Source: Paenibacillus antibioticophila
GTDB taxonomy: Bacteria; Bacillota; Bacilli; Paenibacillales; Paenibacillaceae
Reading direction: 5' to 3'
Assembly: GCF_000455265.1 (NCBI RefSeq)
Contig: NZ_HG005139.1
Span: 857,354 to 898,528 of the forward strand
DNA length: 41,175 bases
Below are positions 33,490-41,175 of the stretch, in pieces. Below the pieces are notes generated by a model. It saw nothing but the letters and a program-made list of their open reading frames with translations. It did no database searches and had not been told where the DNA came from. A program made the position numbers and the translations under genes. Position 1 is the first letter of the stretch; every line of letters begins with the position of its first letter.

Positions 33490-33650
33490 GAATCATTCTT
33501 TACCGGAATCATTCCTAAAACAGAAAAAGCATTGAGCCTGTGAAAAAAGGCAATCGGATCGAAAATATGAAATTGACGAAGGAACCGATTACTGTCAGTA
33601 TACCACATCCGGAGCTAAAAAGAATCATCCATCCTCGCCCAAAAGCAACG
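33490..33650. other. Gap between the 65-residue ORF and yitT
   Basis: 161 bp in which I see no gene and no clear terminator for the yitT transcript; only a weak AATCGG/CCGATT pair. Confidence 0.4.
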
Positions 33651-34472
33651 CTACTGTCTACGGAAGGAGCCCATTACGCCGACCGTCTGAACGATATTGA
33701 CGAATGCGGAGGGATCGGCGGCCTTGATGATTTCCTTGAGTTCAATCAGCTCATATCGGGTAGTAACTGTCATAAGCATATCCTTCTCTTTGTGAGAAAA
33801 AGCCCCTTGCGTCTTCATTAGAGTTACGCCTCTTGGCAGCTTAAGCAGTTGCTCGAGCATAGCCTCTGTGTGATCGGTGATGATGTAGAGAGTTACCTTC
33901 ACATGATTGATGTAGACGTAGTCGAGCACCTTGCCCGTGATGTAGATCGAGATCATGGAGGCGAGCGCAAGGTTCCAGTCCCCATCCAGATAGCCCATGG
34001 CCAGAATGACCAAGCCATTCATGGCAACCATAATCTGGCCGATCGGGTAGTCCCGGAAGCGCGTGACGATGGAGCCAATAATATCAAAGCCCCCGGAGGA
34101 GCCGCCTACGCGAAAGGAAATACCGCTGCCGAAGCCGACAAGCACGCCGCCAAAGGCGGCGGATAGCAAGGTGTCGGAGGTGACCATTCTTTCGGGAATA
34201 ACGGCCATCAGCAGGGTCACAGAGACCACGGACAGGATGCTGAGCCCGATGAACCGCTTGCCCAGCATGAACCAGCCTGCGATCAGCAGCGGCACATTAT
34301 AGGCAAGGTACATGGCATTAATATTGAAGGGGGTAAAGTAGCCAGTCAGCATGGCCAGACCGGAGACGCCGCCGCTGAGCAGATGATTCGGAACAAGGAA
34401 CAAGTTGAATCCGGAGGCGATGCAAGCAGCTCCGATCATGACGATTACGCAGTTCCTGATTTCCTTTAACAC
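33651..34472 (-). CDS. YitT family membrane protein
   Basis: A 273-residue protein with five or six N-terminal membrane helices (residues ~10-170) and a C-terminal soluble DUF2179 domain (~175-270: VTLYIITDHTEAMLEQLLKLPRGVTLMKTQGAFSHKEKDMLM). SGGVSGLAMLTGYF and VGGSSGGFDIIG are family signatures. Function is not established; YitT proteins are widespread in Bacillota. GTG start with GAGGTGA at about 7 nt. Single gene, divergent from cshA. Confidence 0.9.
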   Translation of the reverse strand: MLKEIRNCVIVMIGAACIASGFNLFLVPNHLLSGGVSGLAMLTGYFTPFNINAMYLAYNVPLLIAGWFMLGKRFIGLSILSVVSVTLLMAVIPERMVTSDTLLSAAFGGVLVGFGSGISFRVGGSSGGFDIIGSIVTRFRDYPIGQIMVAMNGLVILAMGYLDGDWNLALASMISIYITGKVLDYVYINHVKVTLYIITDHTEAMLEQLLKLPRGVTLMKTQGAFSHKEKDMLMTVTTRYELIELKEIIKAADPSAFVNIVQTVGVMGSFRRQ

Positions 34473-34536
34473 AAATGGTCACCTCATTTAAATAAGAGTA
34501 TCCCAACCTGCTTGCTAGTATTCTGGAATTGTTTTG

Positions 34537-34545
34537 TGCTATAAT
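34537..34545 (+). promoter_or_regulatory. Extended -10 promoter of the helicase gene
   Basis: TGCTATAAT is an extended -10 consensus without a clear -35. The RNA would begin near 34552 and carry a leader of about 180 nt, consistent with the long leaders of cold-responsive helicase genes. Confidence 0.6.
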
Positions 34546-34730
34546 GTTTTAGATATTCTTGAGTAGGGATCTATTTCCTAAACGGATTTACCTTCAGAAG
34601 TATTTATCGCACGCCAATCCATATGTAACATTTAGGATGCGGTTGGACAGCCTAATTAACGTTTGAATGCTACTTAAGAATACAGTCAAGATGGTGGAAA
34701 TGTCCACTATATAGAAGGAGTATGAACCTA

Positions 34731-36329
34731 TTGAACACATTTACAGAATTCGGCCTAGAGCCTAAAGTGCTGCAAGCCATTACCGAACTTGGCTTTGAAG
34801 AAGCAACCCCGATTCAATCGAAGTCCATTCCGATCGCACTGACAGGCCGCGACCTGATCGGACAAGCTCAGACAGGTACAGGAAAGACCGCGGCATTCGG
34901 CCTGCCGCTGATCAACAAAATCCCTAAGGATGAAGATCGCATCGTTGCTCTGATTATGACTCCGACCCGCGAGCTTGCTATCCAGGTTGCCGAAGAAATC
35001 GGTAAGCTGGCCCGGTTTAAAGGAACCCGCTCCCTTCCGATCTACGGCGGTCAAGATATCGTTCGTCAGATCCGCGCCTTGAAGAAGAAGCCTCAGATTA
35101 TTATCGGTACTCCGGGCCGTTTGCTGGACCACATTAACCGGAAGACGATCAAGCTTGATGATGTTCAGACCGTGGTTCTTGATGAAGCGGATGAAATGCT
35201 CGATATGGGCTTCATGGAGGATATTCAATCCATCCTGAAGCTGGTGCCGGAAGAGCGTCAGACGATGCTATTTTCTGCTACAATGCCTTCGAATATCCAG
35301 CGTCTTGCCCAGCAGTTCCTGAAGAATCCCGAGCATGTGTCTGTTATTCCTAAGCAAGTTAGCGCGCCGTTGATCGATCAGGCTTACATTGAAGTACAAG
35401 AACGCCAGAAATTTGACGCCCTGTCCCGTCTGCTTGATATGGAATCGCCTGAGCTTGCGATCGTATTTGGCCGGACAAAGCGCCGGGTGGATGAGCTGTC
35501 TGAAGCGCTGCAAAAGCGCGGCTATTCCGCGGACGGTCTTCATGGCGACTTGTCACAGAACCAGCGTGACAATGTTATGCGCAAATTCCGTGACGGCAGC
35601 ATTGATGTTCTCGTCGCAACAGATGTCGCTGCGCGCGGTCTCGATGTCTCCGGCGTAACCCACGTCGTGAACTTCGACCTGCCGCAGGATCCGGAGAGCT
35701 ATGTTCACCGGATCGGCCGTACAGGACGTGCCGGTAAAGAGGGTGTGGCCTGGTCGTTCGTTACGCCTCGTGAAATTGATCATCTGCATTTTATTGAACG
35801 TATTACCAGACATAAAATTGCCCGCAAGCCTTTGCCAAGCATCGCTGAAGCGATTGAAGGCAAGCAGCGCATTACGGCAGAGCGCCTGATCGAGCTTGTA
35901 GAAGGCGGAGAGCTTAACGAGTATAAAGGGATTGCGATCCAGCTTCTGGAGCAGTACGATTCGGTCAACCTGCTTGCAGCAGCCTTCAAGCTGATTACCG
36001 GCGAGAAGAATGAGAAGACCAATATTGAATTGACGCCAGAAGAGCCGATTCGTGTGAAGCGCCGGAATCCGGATATTCGCTCGAGCGGACGCAAGCCCTC
36101 TGGCTATGGCAACCGCAATAGCGGTGGCGGCGGATATCGCCGGGACAACCGTGAAGGCGGCAACCGTGGCGGATACGGCAATAAAGGCGGTTACAGCAAC
36201 AACAGAGAAGGTTACAACCGGGATGGAGGCCGTGATTCCTACCGTTCATCGGATCGGAAGCCGCGTACTTCGAACTATAACGGAGGAGATCGCCGCCCGG
36301 CAAAACGCGACGATCATTCCCACGAATAA
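34731..36329 (+). CDS. cshA: DEAD-box RNA helicase, CshA type
   Basis: About 532 residues. All DEAD-box motifs are visible: Q motif ([14 protein letters not shown]), I AQTGTGKT, Ia PTRELA, Ib [53 protein letters not shown]. The C-terminal ~90 residues are Gly/Arg/Asn/Tyr-rich ([16 protein letters not shown]...), an RGG-like RNA-binding tail. CshA unwinds RNA and works with the degradosome and in ribosome assembly. The ATG at 34722 is only 1 nt from AAGGAG; the in-frame TTG at 34731 is 10 nt away and fits family N-termini ([16 protein letters not shown]), so it is preferred. Confidence 0.93.
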   Translation: MNTFTEFGLEPKVLQAITELGFEEATPIQSKSIPIALTGRDLIGQAQTGTGKTAAFGLPLINKIPKDEDRIVALIMTPTRELAIQVAEEIGKLARFKGTRSLPIYGGQDIVRQIRALKKKPQIIIGTPGRLLDHINRKTIKLDDVQTVVLDEADEMLDMGFMEDIQSILKLVPEERQTMLFSATMPSNIQRLAQQFLKNPEHVSVIPKQVSAPLIDQAYIEVQERQKFDALSRLLDMESPELAIVFGRTKRRVDELSEALQKRGYSADGLHGDLSQNQRDNVMRKFRDGSIDVLVATDVAARGLDVSGVTHVVNFDLPQDPESYVHRIGRTGRAGKEGVAWSFVTPREIDHLHFIERITRHKIARKPLPSIAEAIEGKQRITAERLIELVEGGELNEYKGIAIQLLEQYDSVNLLAAAFKLITGEKNEKTNIELTPEEPIRVKRRNPDIRSSGRKPSGYGNRNSGGGGYRRDNREGGNRGGYGNKGGYSNNREGYNRDGGRDSYRSSDRKPRTSNYNGGDRRPAKRDDHSHE

Positions 36330-36334
36330 AGCAG

Positions 36335-36384
36335 ATGAAAAGGCTGTTTCCGGCATGAGCTTCATGTCCGGAAGCAGCCTTTGC
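36335..36384 (+). other. Long inverted repeat after cshA without a T-run
   Basis: AAAGGCTGTTTCCGG / CCGGAAGCAGCCTTT can form an imperfect stem, but no poly-T follows. It may be a weak or factor-dependent terminator or an RNA-stabilising hairpin. Confidence 0.5.
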
Positions 36385-36515
36385 TGCGTTAAGGAAGACT
36401 TGTTGAAATACCTTACCGCAGATGCCACATTGTGCGCTGGATTGCACTTATATAATCGTGATATAGTTAGAGTAGGATTTGGACAAACTTTTAACTTGCG
36501 GAAGGAGATTTATAC

Positions 36516-37355
36516 TTGGAACCAAGAGGTATGATGGGCGGGTTTTATAAAGTCACAGAATGGATTATGAGAATTTCGGGCAGCAACCTGTTATGGATGC
36601 TATGCTCGCTGCCATTCTTTTTCTTTCTTGTAGTCAGAATGCAGGTTCTGCAAATTCCGGAGCTGGAAGGAGAAACTGCAACCTTATATGCCATGGGAAT
36701 TCTTGCGCCTTTCACTATTTTTCCCGCAACGGCCGCTTTGTTCACTGTCGTCCGTAAATGGGTGATGGGAGAGACGGACCTTGGTATAATCAAGCTATTC
36801 TTTAGAGGCTACAAAGAGAATTACAAGCAAAGCATGCTTGGGGGTATTTTCTACACTGCTCTGATTGTGATTATGTACTTTGCGTATTTCTTCTACATGA
36901 ATGAAATGCAGAATCTCCAGGTCATAGGTATTATTATGCTGGTGCTTCTGGTTCTTCTTTTACTGTCGCTGTTCAACTTCTTCTCGATCATGACACATCT
37001 CTATATGTCTACGAAGGAAATTATCAAGAATGCGGTGCTGCTCAGCATTATCAAGCCGTTTCGTCTATTGTCGACGGCCCTCTGCGTAGTCTTTCTAGGA
37101 CTGATCACGCTTAGATTCACTTGGTTGATCATGTTCGGCTTTGCCTCGCTGAGCGCGCTTGTAGCTTTTTTTAATTTTTATAACGGGTATGCCAAGATTC
37201 AAGAGAAGGCCGAGAAGATGAGAGCCGCGGAAGAAGAAGGGCAAGAAGCCGAGGAGCCTGAGGACGAGAACGCGGAAGCGGCTTCGGAAGCAGCGGATGA
37301 ACATGGCGAGGTCAAGGAATTAACCGAAGGTGACGAGCGTAAGGATCGGAATTAA
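36516..37355 (+). CDS. YesL family (DUF624) membrane protein
   Basis: A 279-residue protein with about five membrane helices and a highly acidic cytoplasmic-looking tail (AAEEEGQEAEEPEDENAEAA). The N-terminal FYKVTEWIMRISGSNLLWMLCSLPFF and ATAALFTVVRKWVMGETDLGIIKLFFRGYKENYKQSM are the DUF624 pattern. YesL-type proteins often sit in sugar-uptake operons, but none is here. TTG start with AAGGAG 9 nt away. It is followed by the 6S RNA promoter. Confidence 0.85.
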   Translation: MEPRGMMGGFYKVTEWIMRISGSNLLWMLCSLPFFFFLVVRMQVLQIPELEGETATLYAMGILAPFTIFPATAALFTVVRKWVMGETDLGIIKLFFRGYKENYKQSMLGGIFYTALIVIMYFAYFFYMNEMQNLQVIGIIMLVLLVLLLLSLFNFFSIMTHLYMSTKEIIKNAVLLSIIKPFRLLSTALCVVFLGLITLRFTWLIMFGFASLSALVAFFNFYNGYAKIQEKAEKMRAAEEEGQEAEEPEDENAEAASEAADEHGEVKELTEGDERKDRN

Positions 37356-37396
37356 GCATTGTTTTGAAAATGGTTACATTTTCCTTGTTCGCTAAG

Positions 37397-37425
37397 TTTA
37401 CTTTTAGGAATGAAGGTTCTATAAT
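37397..37425 (+). promoter_or_regulatory. Promoter of the 6S-like RNA
   Basis: TTTACT, 17 bp, TATAAT. The predicted start is near 37432, just ahead of TCCTGCGATGTGCG. Confidence 0.75.
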
Positions 37426-37431
37426 GGATTT

Positions 37432-37622
37432 ACGTCCTGCGATGTGCGTTTCGGTTCCAAGTTGTTTTGAACCAATGACGGTTGTCTCGGGAGACCAACA
37501 TTGCTGCATGGCTGAAATGCCCTATCCATGTTGATGAGGGGACTTCAAAAGTGAAGTTGCGGTCACCCACCTGCGGGTGCAGGTTCGAGACAGTGAAACC
37601 GGACGGCATAGGCGGGTCTCAA
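37432..37622 (+). ncRNA. ssrS: Probable 6S RNA
   Basis: A gene-free ~190-nt transcript whose 5' part TCCTGCGATGTGCGTT and 3' part ACGGCATAGGCGGG match the conserved closing-stem sequences of 6S RNA. They pair with small bulges (CC-GC-ATG-CGTT-CGGTT with AACCG-GACG-CAT-GC-GG). A second long-range helix forms between TGTCTCG and CGAGACA (37483 and 37584 regions), leaving a central unpaired bubble that mimics an open promoter. 6S RNA binds sigma-A RNA polymerase holoenzyme and dampens transcription in stationary phase. The promoter upstream and the terminator downstream (37636-37684) support an independent RNA; the exact 3' end is uncertain. Call based on stem motifs and size, not a covariance search. 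Confidence 0.8.
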
Positions 37623-37635
37623 TCTTTATTGAAGA

Positions 37636-37684
37636 AAGCGCTGTAGTTGTCGTGAACAACGGCATCTGTCGCGCTTTTTTTGTT
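37636..37684 (+). terminator. Terminator after the 6S-like RNA
   Basis: AAAGCGC / GCGCTTTTTTT with an inner GTTGTCGTGAACAAC hairpin. A long T-run follows (TTTTTTTGTTTTTT). Confidence 0.88.
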
Positions 37685-37710
37685 TTTTCGCCTCATGACT
37701 TGGCTTTTGT

Positions 37711-37738
37711 TTGCGTCCCAACAATGTTACACTATAAA
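37711..37738 (+). promoter_or_regulatory. Promoter of the DUF1499-like gene
   Basis: TTGCGT, 16 bp, TATAAA. AAAGGAGG follows 35 bp later before the TTG start. Confidence 0.6.
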
Positions 37739-37789
37739 CAGGATGTACGTGCAGTTTTGAGGCGCTATACATAAAGGAGGAAGAGCAGG

Positions 37790-38179
37790 TTGTCATTTAA
37801 GAGAACATTAGCAGGGATTTTCCGTAGCCAGGATGGAACGAGTGACCGGGCTAAATCACCTGAATTGAAGACCAGATATTATCAGATGTCCAAAGACAAG
37901 TTGTTTGATGAAGTGTCTGCGACCCTGAAGAAGATTCCGGGATACAAGGTGCTGCATGAGGTACCGTCAGTCGGGGAGATTACACTGGAGAAACGGACAA
38001 AATTCGGCCGGATCATGGATATCACCATTTCCATCGTTGCGACCGGGCCTATGCGTTGCGGTGTTGATATCTACTCGGCAACCCGCGGTTCTTTCGGGGA
38101 TTTGGGGGCCAATTACCGCAATATCCTGCATTTGTTTGCCATGCTGGATAAGAAGCTGTCTTCCTATAAGGTTTCTTAA
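37790..38179 (+). CDS. DUF1499-like small protein
   Basis: A 129-residue soluble protein. The C-terminal half (VDIYSATRGSFGDLGANYRNI then LHLFAMLDKKL) matches the DUF1499 signature (S-T-R-x-x-x-GDLG-N-x-x-R-I). There is no signal peptide. Function unknown; DUF1499 proteins are often annotated only as conserved. TTG start 9 nt after AAAGGAGG. Its own promoter and terminator make it a single-gene unit. Confidence 0.8.
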   Translation: MSFKRTLAGIFRSQDGTSDRAKSPELKTRYYQMSKDKLFDEVSATLKKIPGYKVLHEVPSVGEITLEKRTKFGRIMDITISIVATGPMRCGVDIYSATRGSFGDLGANYRNILHLFAMLDKKLSSYKVS

Positions 38180-38211
38180 TCAGAAAATCGAATATTAGTC
38201 TGAGATATACC

Positions 38212-38250
38212 AAAAAAGCGAGAAGGAGATGACTCCTTGCTCGCTTTTTC
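38212..38250. terminator. Bidirectional terminator between the DUF1499-like gene and tpx
   Basis: AAAAAGCGAGAAGGAG / CTCCTTGCTCGCTTTTT with one bulged base and T-runs on both strands. Confidence 0.92.
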
Positions 38251-38263
38251 ATGTACAGGTTTC

Positions 38264-38785
38264 TTACGAGAGCAATTCTTTAACAGCAGCGATTGGCTGC
38301 TCATAATCCGGATGCTCGCCCATTTCACTCAGGACTTGCACGTAGCGGATCGTATTGTCGCGGTCCAAGACGAAGACTGCACGATGATCCAGTGCAAATT
38401 CCTTGATCAGAACGCCGTACGATTTGCCGAAGGAATTATCTTTGTAGTCGGATAAAGTAATGACCCGGTCTACGCCGGCCGCTCCGCACCAGCGGGCTTG
38501 CGCAAAGGGAAGGTCTGCACTGACAGTGAGAATGACCACATCTTCGCCGAGTGCTGCAGCTTCCTGATTGAAGCGGCGAGTCTGAGCATCACATACGCCG
38601 GTATCCAAAGAAGGAACGACGCTGATCAGCTTGATTTTGCCGGCAAAATCCTGGAGGGTCACTTCCTCAAGGAGATTCTTATTCAGTCTGAAGTCTGGCG
38701 CCTGATCGCCAACCTTTAATTCAGGACCAACAAGGGTAATCGGATTGCCTTTAAATGTTGCCACGCTACCGCGTTCTTGAGTCAT
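38264..38785 (-). CDS. tpx: Thiol peroxidase (2-Cys, Tpx)
   Basis: A 173-residue peroxiredoxin-fold enzyme that reduces hydrogen peroxide and organic peroxides with thioredoxin. The peroxidatic Cys is Cys65 in [12 protein letters not shown] and the resolving Cys is Cys100 in ARWCGAAG; both are in the Tpx positions. [22 protein letters not shown] is the family's N-terminal signature. TAGGAGGAG precedes the ATG. Single gene. Confidence 0.96.
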   Translation of the reverse strand: MTQERGSVATFKGNPITLVGPELKVGDQAPDFRLNKNLLEEVTLQDFAGKIKLISVVPSLDTGVCDAQTRRFNQEAAALGEDVVILTVSADLPFAQARWCGAAGVDRVITLSDYKDNSFGKSYGVLIKEFALDHRAVFVLDRDNTIRYVQVLSEMGEHPDYEQPIAAVKELLS

Positions 38786-38900
38786 TTGATTCTCCTCCTA
38801 AACATGAGATAATGGATTCAGCCTTCATTATAATCGTTTTAAATTGGGATTGTCCAATTTGAGGGAAATTGAGGAGTTTACACAGTAAAGGAAGGATTGT

Positions 38901-39515
38901 ATGATTTTTATTCGCTATGAGAACTGGAAGAGCTATTTGCGTTATTACCCGGTAACCTGCCTGATCCTTGCGGCCAATATCGTGATGTTTTTCATCACCG
39001 TATTCAGCGGCGGATCTACGGACTCCTATGTACAGCTGAGATTCGGGGCTTTAACCAATGTAGAGCCCTTCGCCAGCGAATACTGGAGACTCTTCTCTTC
39101 CATGTTTCTGCATCTGGGCTTCACTCACCTGCTCTCCAACAGCTTTGCGATTCTGGTGTTTGCTCCGCCGCTGGAGAGGCTTCTCGGACACTGGAGATAT
39201 GCGTTGTTATATTTAGGCAGCGGTGTTATTGCTAATGTGATTAGTCTTGAAGTCTATCGGCAAACTCTGGAGCCCCATCTGTCTGTAGGCGCATCTGGCG
39301 CCATCTACGGGGTTTACGGCGCCTTTTTGTATATTGCCCTGTTCCAACGGAATATGATGGATGAGAGCTCCAGGAAGACCCTTTACAGCATCTTAATGAT
39401 CGGTATTGTCTTCAGTGTCATGGTAGCACAAATTAACTGGATGGCGCATTTTGGCGGTCTGGTTGCCGGCTTTTTCCTGTACGGACTTATTATAAGACTG
39501 TTAAAACGGCGTTGA
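38901..39515 (+). CDS. Rhomboid family intramembrane serine protease
   Basis: A 204-residue membrane protein with six helices. The catalytic dyad is visible: Ser132 in VGASGAIYG and His183 in WMAHFGGLVAG, with HLLSN (the oxyanion-region His/Asn) at 76-80. WRLFSSMFLHLGFTHLL is the L1/helix-2 signature. It cleaves helical membrane substrates. AAGGAAGG precedes the ATG. It is followed by the LysR gene on the same strand with a 114-bp gap to the GTG start. Confidence 0.93.
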   Translation: MIFIRYENWKSYLRYYPVTCLILAANIVMFFITVFSGGSTDSYVQLRFGALTNVEPFASEYWRLFSSMFLHLGFTHLLSNSFAILVFAPPLERLLGHWRYALLYLGSGVIANVISLEVYRQTLEPHLSVGASGAIYGVYGAFLYIALFQRNMMDESSRKTLYSILMIGIVFSVMVAQINWMAHFGGLVAGFFLYGLIIRLLKRR

Positions 39516-39629
39516 ATGACCGGCTAAGCCATGGTAAATTAGAATTAATATGATTTGTAAGCCCTTACTCTGCCATTTCATGAGCTAATTCTGATGTTAC
39601 GAACAGATGCGAATGGAGCGATCGGACTC

Positions 39630-40541
39630 GTGGAATTAAGACAATTGCAGTATTTTCTGAAGGTTGCCAGGAAGGAACATGTTACTCAAGCGGCAGAAGA
39701 GCTTCATGTGGCACAATCTGCTGTGAGCCGCCAGATTCATCAGCTGGAGCAGGAGCTTGGTGTGGATTTGTTCATGCAAAAGGGACGAAATTTATACCTG
39801 ACTGCTGTAGGACAGCTATTTTGCAGCAGGGTTGAAGCGATTCTGAAGGATTTGGAGCGAGCGGTTAACGAGGTGCACGAATTTCTGGACCCGGAGCAGG
39901 GAGAGATCAGGCTTGGCTTTCCCAATAGCTTGGGCATTCACATGATTCCAAGTGTCGTAGCCGAGTTCAGGAAGCTGTATCCCAATGTGAAGTTTCGATT
40001 CCGTCAGGGGACCTATCCGACCTTGATTCGGGATGTGGTGTCCGGAGAGGTGGATTTGGCGTTCATATCGCCGTTTCCGGAGAATCATGACCAGGTGGTC
40101 GGCAATGTGGTGCTGACAGAGGATCTGGTAGCCATTCTGCCGAATAATCATTCTTTGGCAGAGGAGCAGAGTATCAAGCTGAGTCAATTAAAGGATGAGA
40201 AATTTATTCTGTTCAGTAAAGGCTACTCGCTCAGGCCGATTGTATGGCAGGCTTGCCAGGAGGCGGGCTTCACGCCCAAGATAGCCTTTGAAGGAGAGGA
40301 GACGGATACGATTCGCGGCTTGGTAGCCGCGGGTATGGGAGTCAGCTTGCTGCCGGAGATGGCGCTTTTTCAGAGCTTCTCACTGCAGCCCAGCCGTGTG
40401 AGAATCTCAGAACCGAAGGTGACACGAACCATCGGACTTATCCACCGGGCAGACGAAAAGCTTCCGCTCGTCGCGCAATCCTTCAGAGCCTTTTTGCTCG
40501 AATATTTTGGACTTCAAATCGATACTCCGCCGAGTCAATGA
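39630..40541 (+). CDS. LysR family transcriptional regulator, GltC-like
   Basis: About 303 residues from the GTG at 39630. The start MELRQLQYFLKVARKEHVTQ and HTH helix AAEELHVAQSAVSRQIHQLE match LysR regulators, and the whole length resembles Bacillus GltC (LDPEQGEIRLGFPNSLG, RQGTYPTLIRDV, GYSLRPI, GLVAAGMGVSLLPE). GltC activates glutamate synthase genes; no gltAB is next to it, so this is one of the GltC-like paralogues common in Bacillota. The frame is open to an ATG at 39594, but family N-termini begin at 39630 and GGAG is 11 nt upstream. Confidence 0.9.
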   Translation: MELRQLQYFLKVARKEHVTQAAEELHVAQSAVSRQIHQLEQELGVDLFMQKGRNLYLTAVGQLFCSRVEAILKDLERAVNEVHEFLDPEQGEIRLGFPNSLGIHMIPSVVAEFRKLYPNVKFRFRQGTYPTLIRDVVSGEVDLAFISPFPENHDQVVGNVVLTEDLVAILPNNHSLAEEQSIKLSQLKDEKFILFSKGYSLRPIVWQACQEAGFTPKIAFEGEETDTIRGLVAAGMGVSLLPEMALFQSFSLQPSRVRISEPKVTRTIGLIHRADEKLPLVAQSFRAFLLEYFGLQIDTPPSQ

Positions 40542-40556
40542 CCGGCGGCTTTTTTT
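40526..40556 (+). terminator. Terminator after the LysR gene
   Basis: CCGCCG / CGGCGG around a 10-nt loop that contains the TGA stop, followed by a seven-base T-run. Confidence 0.88.
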
Positions 40557-40560
40557 ATTG

Positions 40561-40794
40561 CTGTAAGTACGCAGCAAAATAAATGCAGGCTAAAATGATG
40601 CTGCGCGCAGGGGGGCAACGTGTGAAGGGTGCTTACGATCGCTGTTGCTCGCTGATTTCTTTGATTGGACTAAGATCTAGCAAGGTAGAAATCCGCTCGC
40701 AAAGGCGAACACTAACAAGCATATGCTCCCGAAGCAGCTTTCTTGCAGAAAGCTTTCACTTCAGTACCTTCATACTTTTGCCCTTTCTACGCAG
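40561..40794 (+). repeat. P1 hairpin repeat, copy D
   Basis: Starts CTGTAAGTACGCAGCAA and shares the order of blocks with copy A: CTGCG, CAACGTGTGAAGG, GATCGCTGTTGCTCGCTGAT, AGAAATCC, GCAAAGGCGAAC, then TACGCAG. The left inner arm GTGTGAAGGGTGCT (40620-40633) is intact, but the right arm is decayed, with a CTTTC-rich insertion, so the hairpin is weaker. Confidence 0.85.
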
Positions 40795-40975
40795 TCTCTT
40801 TAAGTGCAGCCTTATCGTGCCGAATGCACTTATAATAGCAAAGGCCGCTCGAATCGCTCGATATGTGCCTAGCACTCCGTTCATCCAGCATATGGGTTCC
40901 GGATGAAGTACCCCGGAGAAGTACGCCTCACGCACACCAATACGGTCATACATACCTAATGGGATCACACGTATT
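40795..40975. other. Gene-free spacer between P1-D and P2 copy 2
   Basis: No credible ORF. AAGTACGC 57 bp before the P2 start and ACGTATTTAGTG at the junction match the spacer at 18518-18732. Confidence 0.55.
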
Positions 40976-41155
40976 TAGTGAAAAAAGTTACGTTAAATTC
41001 AGGAAAACTGATCAAGAGGAGGATATAGTGAAATTTTTGCGCTTAAAGTTGGCTAAAACGCGGATTTAACAAGTTACTGGAGATCTAAGGTAAGTTTTTT
41101 CACTAAAAGTGGGTTCGTGCGTCGAATGAAGCTTTTAAGGTAAGTAATTTCACTG
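40976..41155 (+). repeat. P2 four-unit repeat, copy 2 (TAGTGAAA lineage)
   Basis: Forward units start at 40976 and 41026; reverse units end at 41105 and 41155. Each pair is 50 bp apart and the element is 180 bp, gap-free against 18733-18912. CTTA or GTTA sits at positions 17-20 of every unit. The window ends 20 bp after it. Confidence 0.92.
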
Positions 41156-41175
41156 GAGCGTGGCCGAATTGTTCG

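Noticed and set aside
40756..41069. Open frames at 40756-40968 and 40863-41069
   Set aside because: They span the composite repeat, lack ribosome sites and have no family-like features.

Overview
The window reads as chromosome of a spore-forming Bacillota, most likely Paenibacillus or a close relative. Pointers are strong AGGAGG-type ribosome sites, many TTG/GTG starts, an SLH-anchored surface protein, a ferrochelatase of the Gram-positive type, a YtpB-type terpene synthase, a tiny YjcZ-like sporulation peptide, YitT and YesL family membrane proteins and a GltC-like regulator. The species is an inference; no rRNA or tRNA gene is visible.

Layout. 1-5943: 3' end of tyrS, a CAP/SLH surface protein, an MFS exporter (minus) and the haem pair hemE-hemH. 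6073-9690: a tight co-directional cluster of a CapA-type phosphoesterase, a glycerophosphodiester phosphodiesterase, a fumarylacetoacetate-hydrolase-family enzyme and a DUF92 membrane protein, with stop/start overlaps. 9767-13409: an ABC-F protein, then a divergent TetR/SDR pair with a palindromic operator between them. 13411-18151: marR plus a 1411-residue fused acyl-CoA-dehydratase-type activase/reductase. 18152-19432: a 1.3-kb gene-free block filled with repeats. 19433-26389: phosphodiester glycosidase, M42 peptidase, LapA-like protein, PepF, small proteins, cold-shock protein, nitroreductase, Sm-like small protein and a 31-residue YjcZ-like ORF that escapes usual size cut-offs. 26485-34472: sugar/aromatic-type MFS, YtpB terpene synthase, phosphofructokinase, MATE exporter, putative glycoside hydrolase, small protein and YitT. 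34731-40541: CshA-type RNA helicase, YesL, a probable 6S RNA, a DUF1499-like protein, thiol peroxidase, rhomboid protease and a GltC-like LysR regulator. 40561-41175: a second repeat block.

The most unusual content is non-coding. Two related intergenic element types recur. One (called P1 here) is a long hairpin whose inner arms differ between copies but change together so that pairing is kept. The other (called P2) is a 180-185-bp element with four copies of a bipartite motif arranged forward-forward-reverse-reverse, the paired copies being exactly 50 bp apart in all three examples. P2 exists in two sequence lineages (TAGTGAAA-type and TAACGGACA-type) with the same geometry. P1 and P2 also occur joined as a composite of about 590 bp at 18322-18912 and 40561-41155. 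I do not recognise these as a named family.

Most genes are housekeeping or stress/envelope functions in one- to four-gene units separated by clear intrinsic terminators. I see no prophage, transposase, CRISPR array or defence island.
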